Shown piece after piece: positions 1 to 13,298 of a stretch of DNA of 20,799 nucleotides. How positions within the stretch are numbered: position 1 is the first letter of the stretch; each line of letters opens with the position of its first letter. The stretch covers positions 1-20,799 of the forward strand of contig UQKD01000033.1 in the NCBI GenBank assembly GCA_900541585.1, in the 5' to 3' direction. Under the pieces are notes generated by a model. It saw nothing but the letters and a program-made list of their open reading frames with translations, did not search any database and was not told where the DNA came from. A program made the translations under genes and the position numbers. This DNA comes from an uncultured Alistipes sp. (GTDB taxonomy: Bacteria > Bacteroidota > Bacteroidia > Bacteroidales > Rikenellaceae).

Positions 1-62
1 AATGGGGCAGACTGTAAATCTGCTGTCTTTCGACTTCGGTGGTTCGAATCCATCTCCGCCCA
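1..62 (+). tRNA. tRNA-Tyr (GTA), 5' end cut off by window edge
   Basis: The 3' part of a tyrosine tRNA. The anticodon stem GCAGA/TCTGC (7-11/19-23) encloses loop CTGTAAA with anticodon GTA at 14-16. A long variable region follows (24-37), as expected for a class II tRNA such as Tyr. The T arm is GGTGG-TTCGAAT-CCATC (38-54). The acceptor 3' strand TCCGCCC is followed by discriminator A at 62, and CCA is not encoded. The D arm and 5' acceptor strand lie outside the window. It is probably co-transcribed with tRNA-Gly and tuf, as in the tRNA-tufB clusters of other bacteria. Confidence 0.93.
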
Positions 63-130
63 CACGGTCCGCCGGGCCGTCGCCTCCCCCGAAAGGACGG
101 AAGCGAAGCCCTGCGGAGAAACGGAAAATT

Positions 131-203
131 GCGGAAGTAGCTCAGTTGGTAGAGCATTAGCCTTCCAAGCTAAGGGTCGCGGGTTCGAACCTCGTCTTCC
201 GCT
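131..203 (+). tRNA. tRNA-Gly (TCC)
   Basis: A complete 73-nt cloverleaf. Acceptor strand GCGGAAG (131-137) pairs with CTTCCGC (196-202) and the discriminator is T203. The D arm contains GCTCAGTTGGTAGAGC. The anticodon stem TTAGC/GCTAA encloses CTTCCAA, giving anticodon TCC at 164-166. The T loop is TTCGAAC. CCA is not encoded. It lies 68 nt after tRNA-Tyr and 112 nt before tuf, so it is likely processed from a shared tRNA-tuf precursor. Confidence 0.97.
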
Positions 204-210
204 CGATGCT

Positions 211-245
211 GCAACGACGGTTGCCCGGTTCAGGAAACGGACCGG
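211..245 (+). other. Two adjacent hairpins in the tRNA-Gly to tuf spacer
   Basis: GCAAC/GTTGC (211-215/220-224, loop GACG) is immediately followed by CCGGTTC/GGACCGG (225-231/239-245, one G-U pair, loop AGGAAAC). Neither has a T-run, so they do not look like terminators. A role in tRNA 3' processing or as a structured 5' end of tuf mRNA is inference. The rest of this spacer (246-315) turns AT-rich just before tuf and shows no TAnnTTTG promoter. Confidence 0.4.
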
Positions 246-315
246 CTGTCGGACGGGTGCGGACGACGACTTAAAGGATATTGAGGGACAATTATTCCTA
301 AAATAGATTACAGAT

Positions 316-1503
316 ATGGCAAAAGAAAAATTTGACAGGTCCAAGCCGCATGTGAACATCGGTACGATCGGACACGTAGACCACGGTAAAACTACTCTTA
401 CCGCTGCAATTACCACGGTTCTTGCAAAGAAGGGTCTTTCTGAACTCCGCTCTTTCGACTCGATCGACAACGCTCCCGAGGAGAAGGAACGCGGTATCAC
501 CATCAACACCTCTCACGTGGAGTACCAGACGGCTAACCGTCACTACGCTCATGTGGACTGCCCGGGCCACGCCGACTATGTGAAGAACATGGTGACGGGC
601 GCCGCTCAGATGGACGGTGCGATTCTGGTCGTAGCCGCCACCGACGGTCCGATGCCTCAGACCAACGAGCACGTGCTGCTGGCGCGTCAGGTGAACGTTC
701 CGAAAATCGTCGTTTTCCTGAATAAGTGCGATATGGTGGACGATCCCGAGATGCTCGACCTCGTCGAGCTCGAGGTGCGCGACCTGCTGAGCAAGTACGA
801 TTTCGACGGCGACAACGCTCCGATCATCCGCGGTTCCGCTTTGGGTGCCCTCAACGGCGAGCCCAAGTGGGAGGAGAAGGTCATGGAGCTGATGGATGCC
901 GTGGACAGCTACATTCCGCTGCCCCAGCGCGATAATGAAAAGCCTTTCCTGATGCCTGTCGAGGACGTGTTCTCGATCACCGGCCGCGGTACCGTGCTGA
1001 CGGGCCGTATCGAAACCGGAGTTATCAAGGTGGGCGATCCGGTGGAGATCATCGGTTTGGCCGAGAAGTCGCTGACTTCGACCTGCACCGGCGTGGAGAT
1101 GTTCCGCAAGTTGCTCGACGAGGGCGAGGCCGGCGACAACGTAGGTCTGCTGATGCGCGGTATCGACAAGAAGGAGGTAAAGCGCGGTATGGTCGTTGCC
1201 AAGCCGGGCTCGATCACTCCGCACACGAAGTTCGAGGCCGAGGTCTATATCCTGAAGAAAGAGGAAGGCGGCCGTCACACTCCGTTCCATCACAAGTACC
1301 GTCCGCAGTTCTATCTCCGTACGCTCGACGTGACGGGCGAGGTAGAGCTTCCGGAAGGCGTTGAGATGGTGATGCCGGGCGACAACGTGACGATCACCGT
1401 GACGCTGATCTATCCGGTAGCCCTGAACGTCGGTCTGCGTTTCGCTATCCGCGAGGGCGGCCGTACGGTCGGCGCAGGCCAGATCACGAAGATCATCGAA
1501 TAA
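316..1503 (+). CDS. tuf: Elongation factor Tu
   Basis: EF-Tu is the GTPase that delivers aminoacyl-tRNA to the ribosomal A site in the cytoplasm. The 395-residue length is normal for the family. The N-terminal GTPase domain shows the P-loop GHVDHGKT (residues 19-26), switch I RGIT (59-62), DCPGH (81-85), the guanine-specificity motif NKCD (136-139) and GSAL (173-176). Domains 2 and 3 follow, with the typical end [10 protein letters not shown]. The ATG at 316 gives the standard MAKEKF start; no strong Shine-Dalgarno precedes it, which is usual in Bacteroidota. It lies between tRNA-Gly and tRNA-Trp, a context like E. coli tufB, and leads into secE-nusG. A hairpin just after the stop codon may limit read-through. 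I see no truncation or altered key residue. Confidence 0.99.
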   Translation: MAKEKFDRSKPHVNIGTIGHVDHGKTTLTAAITTVLAKKGLSELRSFDSIDNAPEEKERGITINTSHVEYQTANRHYAHVDCPGHADYVKNMVTGAAQMDGAILVVAATDGPMPQTNEHVLLARQVNVPKIVVFLNKCDMVDDPEMLDLVELEVRDLLSKYDFDGDNAPIIRGSALGALNGEPKWEEKVMELMDAVDSYIPLPQRDNEKPFLMPVEDVFSITGRGTVLTGRIETGVIKVGDPVEIIGLAEKSLTSTCTGVEMFRKLLDEGEAGDNVGLLMRGIDKKEVKRGMVVAKPGSITPHTKFEAEVYILKKEEGGRHTPFHHKYRPQFYLRTLDVTGEVELPEGVEMVMPGDNVTITVTLIYPVALNVGLRFAIREGGRTVGAGQITKIIE

Positions 1504-1522
1504 TATCGATACAGTTCTTTCC

Positions 1523-1544
1523 GAGGGCGGTTCCGACCGCCCTC
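1523..1544 (+). terminator. Hairpin after tuf: attenuator or processing site
   Basis: A perfect 9-bp GC-rich stem GAGGGCGGT/ACCGCCCTC with tetraloop TCCG, starting 20 nt after the tuf stop. The following ATCTTACG is only weakly T-rich, and tRNA-Trp begins 6 nt later. A full intrinsic terminator is therefore unlikely; partial termination, 3'-end protection of tuf mRNA, or a nuclease site is more plausible. The hairpin is seen directly and its role is inferred. Confidence 0.55.
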
Positions 1545-1549
1545 ATCTT

Positions 1550-1620
1550 ACGAGTGTAGTTCAAGGGTAGAATAGCGGTCTCCAAAACCGTTGATGGGAG
1601 TTCGAATCTCTCCACTCGTG
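1550..1620 (+). tRNA. tRNA-Trp (CCA)
   Basis: A complete cloverleaf: acceptor ACGAGTG (1550-1556) pairs with CACTCGT (1613-1619), with discriminator G1620. The anticodon stem GCGGT/ACCGT encloses CTCCAAA, giving anticodon CCA at 1582-1584. The T arm is GGGAG-TTCGAAT-CTCTC. The 3' CCA appears to be encoded (1621-1623), unlike the other four tRNA genes here. The gene is embedded between tuf and secE, with the secE start only 13 nt after the CCA, so both are probably cut from one transcript. Confidence 0.97.
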
Positions 1621-1636
1621 CCAAAAATCTACTGCA

Positions 1637-1828
1637 ATGAGATTTATAAACTACGTTAAGAACGCCTATGCCGAGCTGGTTCAGAAAGTGTCCTGGCCGT
1701 CATGGAGCCAATTGTCGAACTCGGCGGTAATTGTTATGACAGCTTCCCTGTTATTCGCCGTGGTCGTGCTCGTGATGGATCAGGCGTTCGAAAACCTGAT
1801 GAAGGCCATATATAGTATTCTTTATTAA
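1637..1828 (+). CDS. secE: Preprotein translocase subunit SecE
   Basis: SecE is the small essential subunit that clamps SecY in the SecYEG channel of the inner membrane. The 63-residue protein matches the short single-helix form found in most bacteria, rather than the three-helix E. coli form. The N-terminal amphipathic segment contains the typical AELVQKVSWPSWSQL motif (residues 12-26), followed by one transmembrane helix at about residues 29-47 (VIVMTASLLFAVVVLVM). The ATG at 1637 is the only sensible start. The position between tRNA-Trp and nusG is the conserved secE-nusG context. Confidence 0.95.
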   Translation: MRFINYVKNAYAELVQKVSWPSWSQLSNSAVIVMTASLLFAVVVLVMDQAFENLMKAIYSILY

Positions 1829-1840
1829 CCCTTTGTCGAA

Positions 1841-1849
1841 AGGAGAGGT
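1841..1849 (+). promoter_or_regulatory. Ribosome binding site deciding the nusG start
   Basis: AGGAGAGGT lies 4-12 nt before the ATG at 1854 and is one of the clearest Shine-Dalgarno sequences in the window. It favours that ATG over an in-frame TTG at 1833, which would place this purine-rich stretch inside the coding region. Confidence 0.75.
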
Positions 1850-1853
1850 AAAG

Positions 1854-2411
1854 ATGAGCGAAAAAGAGCAGAAGCAGTGGTACGTGATCCGTGCCATTGG
1901 AGGCAAGGAGAAGAAAGTGAAGGAGTACATCGAGACAGAAGTCCACAACAATCATCTCGAAGACTTCATTTCTCAGGTTCTGATTCCGACCGAAAAGGTT
2001 TACCAGATCAAGAACGGTAAAAAGATCAGTCGGGAGAAAGTCTCTTATCCGGGCTATGTACTGGTCGAAGCGGCTCTCGTAGGCGAAATTCCGTTTATGC
2101 TTCGCAACACTCCCAACGTTCTGGGCTTCCTCGGAGACACGAAGGCATCCACGATGGAGGCGACCCCTCTGCGCCCCCAAGAAGTGAGCCGTATCTTAGG
2201 CCGTGTCGACGAACTGAGCGTAGGGGAGGAGGAAAACGAGGTTCCTTTCTTCGTCGGCGAAACCGTCAAGGTAACCGATGGCCCGTTCTCGAGCTTTTCG
2301 GGTACGATCGAGGCGGTGGACAACGACCGGAAGAAACTGACGGTTTCCGTGAAGATATTCGGACGCAAGACTCCTATGGAGTTGAGCTTTATGCAAGTGG
2401 AAAAAGAATAA
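1854..2411 (+). CDS. nusG: Transcription termination/antitermination protein NusG
   Basis: NusG binds the RNA polymerase clamp, increases processivity, and links transcription to Rho or the ribosome. From the ATG at 1854 the product has 185 residues, normal for NusG. The N-terminal NGN domain (about residues 8-115) starts with KQWYVIRAIGGKEKKVKEYI and contains PGYVLVE. The C-terminal KOW domain (about 132-185) contains GETVKVTDGPFSSFSGTIEAV. An in-frame TTG at 1833 would add seven residues but is a poorer start, because a strong Shine-Dalgarno sits just before the ATG. It lies 25 nt after secE and 16 nt before rplK, within the same transcription unit. Its product acts on the polymerase encoded downstream. 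Confidence 0.97.
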   Translation: MSEKEQKQWYVIRAIGGKEKKVKEYIETEVHNNHLEDFISQVLIPTEKVYQIKNGKKISREKVSYPGYVLVEAALVGEIPFMLRNTPNVLGFLGDTKASTMEATPLRPQEVSRILGRVDELSVGEEENEVPFFVGETVKVTDGPFSSFSGTIEAVDNDRKKLTVSVKIFGRKTPMELSFMQVEKE

Positions 2412-2427
2412 TTAACCAAGGAAAATT

Positions 2428-2868
2428 ATGGCAAAAGAGGTTGCTGCGTTTATTAAACTGCAGATCAAGGGTGGTGCCGCGAATCCTTCGCCTCCGGTAG
2501 GTCCCGCATTGGGCTCGAAGGGAGTCAATATCATGGACTTCTGCAAGCAGTTCAATGCGAGAACTCAGGATAAGGCGGGGAAGGTGCTTCCTGTCATTAT
2601 CACCGTATATGGCGATAAGTCTTTCGACTTTGTCATCAAGCAGCCGCCGGTAGCCGTACAGCTGAAGGAAGCCGCGAAGATCCAGTCGGGGTCTGCCGAG
2701 CCGAACCGCAAGAAGGTCGCCAAGGTATCTTGGGACCAGATCCGCGAAATTGCTCAGGACAAGATGACGGATATGAACTGCTTCACGCTGGAGGCCGCCA
2801 TGCGCATGGTAGCCGGTACGGCGCGCAGCATGGGCATCGATGTCGATGGTGAATTTCCTAACGCGTAA
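2428..2868 (+). CDS. rplK: 50S ribosomal protein L11
   Basis: L11 binds the GTPase-associated region of 23S rRNA at the base of the L7/L12 stalk and takes part in factor binding and the stringent response. The 146-residue length is typical. The N-terminal domain shows [20 protein letters not shown] (residues 10-29) with the paired prolines that are the thiopeptide-binding region in this family. The C-terminal rRNA-binding domain ends with [13 protein letters not shown]. An AAGGA stretch (2418-2422) precedes the ATG. It heads the usual L11-L1-L10-L7/L12 order. Confidence 0.98.
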   Translation: MAKEVAAFIKLQIKGGAANPSPPVGPALGSKGVNIMDFCKQFNARTQDKAGKVLPVIITVYGDKSFDFVIKQPPVAVQLKEAAKIQSGSAEPNRKKVAKVSWDQIREIAQDKMTDMNCFTLEAAMRMVAGTARSMGIDVDGEFPNA

Positions 2869-2887
2869 TGGCTAAAAATTACAGACA

Positions 2888-3586
2888 ATGAGTAAGCTGA
2901 CCAAAAATAGAAAACTGGTGCTTTCCAAGATTGAGCCGAACAAGGTGTACAAGCTTGGCGAGGCGGCCGCTCTTCTAAAGGAGATTACCTTTACGAAATT
3001 TGATGCTTCCGTCGATCTGGACGTGCGGTTGGGTGTCGATCCCCGCAAATCCAACCAGATGGTGCGCGGCGTCGTGACGCTGCCCCACGGAACGGGCAAG
3101 TCGGTCCGCGTGTTGGTTCTCTGTACTCCCGACAAGGAGAAGGAGGCGACCGAGGCCGGCGCCGACTACGTAGGTCTGGACGAGTACGTCGAGAAGATCA
3201 AGGGCGGCTGGACCGACGTGGACGTGATTATCACGACTCCCAACGTGATGGCGAAGGTCGGAGCGCTCGGACGTATTCTGGGCCCCCGCGGCCTGATGCC
3301 TAACCCCAAGACGGGTACCGTGACGATGGAAGTCGGCAAGGCCGTCAAGGAAGTGAAGGCCGGTAAGATCGATTTCAAGGTCGACAAGTTCGGTATCGTT
3401 CACTCGTCGGTCGGCAAGATCGCGTTCTCTGCGGAACAGATCGCCGACAACGCCAGCGAGTTCATGAATACGATTCTGAAACTCAAACCGACGACCGCGA
3501 AAGGCACTTACGTGAAAAGCATATTCCTCTCTACGACGATGAGTCCAGGCTTGCAGATAGATCCCAAATCGGTTGAAACTAAATAA
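2888..3586 (+). CDS. rplA: 50S ribosomal protein L1
   Basis: L1 forms the mobile stalk near the ribosomal E site and in many bacteria represses its own operon by binding mRNA. The 232 residues are the normal length. The signature [20 protein letters not shown] is present in the middle of the protein, and the C-terminus keeps the [17 protein letters not shown] motif. The start ATG at 2888 follows rplK by 19 nt. I did not identify a clear L1-binding mRNA mimic, so autoregulation here is known from other species, not shown by this sequence. Confidence 0.98.
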   Translation: MSKLTKNRKLVLSKIEPNKVYKLGEAAALLKEITFTKFDASVDLDVRLGVDPRKSNQMVRGVVTLPHGTGKSVRVLVLCTPDKEKEATEAGADYVGLDEYVEKIKGGWTDVDVIITTPNVMAKVGALGRILGPRGLMPNPKTGTVTMEVGKAVKEVKAGKIDFKVDKFGIVHSSVGKIAFSAEQIADNASEFMNTILKLKPTTAKGTYVKSIFLSTTMSPGLQIDPKSVETK

Positions 3587-3596
3587 TTGAAAACAG

Positions 3597-4118
3597 ATGA
3601 ACAGGGAAGAAAAGAAAGTCATTATCGACAGTCTGGCCGAGAAACTGAAGGAATATTCTCATTTCTATATCACCGATACCTCCGAGTTGAATGCCGAGCA
3701 GACGGCCGCTTTGCGGAAGATGTGCTTCGAGCAGCAGGTAAAGTTGGTAGTCGTCAAGAATACGCTTTTCATCAAGGCGCTCGAGCAAGTCGAAAAAGCC
3801 GAGGCGGAGCTGATGCCGACGCTCAAGGGCGAGACGGCTGTCATGTTCTGCAATACGGGCAAGGGGCCTGCGAAGCTGATCAAAGAGTTCCGCAAGGCGA
3901 ATCCGAAGCCGGTGCTGAAGGCCGCTTACGTAGAGCAGTGCGTATATCTGGGCGAGGGCGCCCTCGAGGAACTGGTCAACATCAAGTCCCGCGAGGAGCT
4001 TATCGGCGATATCGTCGCTCTGCTGCAGTCTCCTGCCAAGAACGTCATCTCGGCTCTGCAGGGATCTGCCGGACAGAAAATCGCAGGGTTGGTCAAAACC
4101 CTCGAGGCAAGGGGCTAA
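3597..4118 (+). CDS. rplJ: 50S ribosomal protein L10
   Basis: L10 anchors the L7/L12 dimers to 23S rRNA at the stalk base. The 173-residue protein begins MNREEKKVIIDSLAEKLKEY and has the L10 pattern of an N-terminal rRNA-binding domain with FYITDTSELNAEQTAALRKM and VVVKNTLFIKAL, then a C-terminal helix that binds L7/L12. It begins 10 nt after the rplA stop, which suggests translational coupling. There is therefore no room here for an L10 leader of the kind known upstream of rplJ in other bacteria. Confidence 0.97.
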   Translation: MNREEKKVIIDSLAEKLKEYSHFYITDTSELNAEQTAALRKMCFEQQVKLVVVKNTLFIKALEQVEKAEAELMPTLKGETAVMFCNTGKGPAKLIKEFRKANPKPVLKAAYVEQCVYLGEGALEELVNIKSREELIGDIVALLQSPAKNVISALQGSAGQKIAGLVKTLEARG

Positions 4119-4239
4119 GCGTGCCGCCTGACCGGATCGGCCCGACGGCTCGTCCGGAACGGGAAGGGCGCGTTGCCTGAAAAAACAACAAAAACATCAA
4201 TCATTTTAACGTAAAACATTTTAAAAACTTTATACTACG

Positions 4240-4617
4240 ATGGCCGATATCAAGAAATTAGCTGAGGAGTTGGTAAACTTGACAGTTAAAGAAGTTAACG
4301 AACTTGCTGGTGTTCTGAAGGAAGAATACGGAATTGAGCCCGCTGCTGCTGCTGTTGCCGTTGCCGCTGCTCCTGCCGCCGAAGGCGGTGCCGCCGCTGC
4401 CGAGAAGACGTCGTTCGACGTGATCCTCGCCAATGCCGGACAGGCTAAGCTTCAGGTTGTGAAAGCCGTGAAGGACATCACCGGTCTGGGACTGAAGGAG
4501 GCTAAGGATTTGGTCGACGGTGCTCCGAAGGCAATCAAGGAAGGCGTTTCCAAGGAAGAGGCAGAACAGATCAAATCTCAGCTCGAAGAGGCTGGCGCTG
4601 AAGTTGAAGTTAAGTAG
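4240..4617 (+). CDS. rplL: 50S ribosomal protein L7/L12
   Basis: L7/L12 forms the multi-copy stalk that recruits translation GTPases. The 125-residue protein has the three expected parts: an N-terminal dimerisation helix (about residues 1-30), an Ala-rich flexible hinge (about 33-55), and the factor-binding C-terminal domain with [20 protein letters not shown] and [20 protein letters not shown]. It is separated from rplJ by 121 nt whose final half is very A/T-rich and free of obvious structure. This may favour strong initiation, fitting the need for several L7/L12 copies per ribosome (inference). A strong hairpin follows the gene. Confidence 0.98.
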   Translation: MADIKKLAEELVNLTVKEVNELAGVLKEEYGIEPAAAAVAVAAAPAAEGGAAAAEKTSFDVILANAGQAKLQVVKAVKDITGLGLKEAKDLVDGAPKAIKEGVSKEEAEQIKSQLEEAGAEVEVK

Positions 4618-4644
4618 TAACTGCTTAGTTATCAGAACATATCG

Positions 4645-4680
4645 GGTGTAGAGTCTATGAAGGTAGACTCTATACCTTTT
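4645..4680 (+). terminator. Strong hairpin between rplL and rpoB: probable attenuator
   Basis: A 13-bp stem with one G-U pair (GGTGTAGAGTCTA at 4645-4657, TAGACTCTATACC at 4664-4676; loop TGAAGG) is followed directly by TTTT and then CTCGTTT. This has the form of an intrinsic terminator with a short T-run. Because rpoB and rpoC lie downstream with no TAnnTTTG promoter seen between, it more likely reduces than stops transcription, like the attenuator known between rplL and rpoB in E. coli. Its efficiency cannot be judged from sequence. Confidence 0.75.
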
Positions 4681-4780
4681 CTCGTTTAACACGTAGGGGA
4701 GCCGTCCCGGCATCTCCTTTAGAGAGGGATGTTTTGTGTGGCGCGGCGCGCTATGACGAGCGTCGGCGCATGCGGAATCG

Positions 4781-4807
4781 CCGGATTTTGTTCCTTGCAA
4801 AGTCCGG
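4781..4807 (+). other. Second hairpin in the rplL-rpoB spacer
   Basis: CCGGATTTT (4781-4789) can pair with AAAGTCCGG (4799-4807): 9 bp including one G-U, loop GTTCCTTGC. No T-run follows. It may be an mRNA processing or stabilising structure before rpoB; E. coli has an RNase III site in the equivalent spacer. The rest of this 262-nt gap shows no ORF and no TAnnTTTG promoter. Confidence 0.4.
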
Positions 4808-4879
4808 GCCGCCATGGAAAACGAAGCGGATTCGCATTTCAGGTCAGTTTCTTATCTTCAACTTTAATTATTGGATACA

Positions 4880-8698
<3,819 letters not shown>

Positions 8699-8808
8699 GG
8701 ATTGCGGCGGTTCGCAGGCGGGCTTCCGGGTGGCTGGCGATGCCTTCCGCCCTGTCAGGCTCCGCCCGTCGGGCCGGAAACGGATGAAAAAATAAATTGA
8801 TTAAGAAT

Positions 8809-13068
<4,260 letters not shown>

Positions 13069-13107
13069 TCTGCGACGCGGGAGTGATCCCGCCTGAAATA
13101 GATTGGA

Positions 13108-13143
13108 AAAAATCCCCTTCCGGCTCTCTGGAAGGGGATTTTT
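13108..13143 (+). terminator. Intrinsic terminator of the rpoBC unit, probably bidirectional
   Basis: A 14-bp perfect stem AAAAATCCCCTTCC (13108-13121)/GGAAGGGGATTTTT (13130-13143), loop GGCTCTCT, 39 nt after the rpoC stop. It has a T-run on each strand, so it can also end transcripts arriving from the convergent pectate lyase gene. Confidence 0.93.
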
Positions 13144-13237
13144 GGTTGTCGGAGGGGCGAACCGGGTTGCAAAGACGCAGGAGCCGGGTGTTTGGAGACA
13201 CGGAAAGTACGGGGCGGTCGGAAAGACCGGAATGCGG

Positions 13238-13264
13238 AAAGTCCGGGCCGTGACGGACCCGGAC
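13238..13264 (-). terminator. Possible terminator of the pectate lyase gene
   Basis: On the minus strand GTCCGGG (13264-13258) pairs with CCCGGAC (13247-13241), followed by only TTTCC. The 7-bp GC stem with a 10-nt loop and short T-run makes this a weak candidate; the bidirectional rpoC terminator beyond it may be the real end. Nothing else is seen in the 13,144-13,298 spacer. Confidence 0.35.
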
Positions 13265-13298
13265 TATTGCCGTGTGTACTGTGTTTGCGTCCGGCCGT

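Noticed and set aside
1833..1853. Upstream TTG start for nusG (adds seven residues)
   Set aside because: The strong AGGAGAGGT Shine-Dalgarno lies inside this extension, at the right distance for the ATG at 1854.
4871..4879. Upstream TTG start for rpoB
   Set aside because: The ATG at 4880 is three codons later, gives the usual MSLK-type N-terminus, and ATG is preferred; the extension has no conserved residues. The same reasoning removes the TTG at 8797 for rpoC.
8699..8808. Possible regulatory hairpin between rpoB and rpoC
   Set aside because: The spacer is GC-rich and several short pairings can be drawn, but none is long, clean or followed by a T-run, so I do not call a feature.
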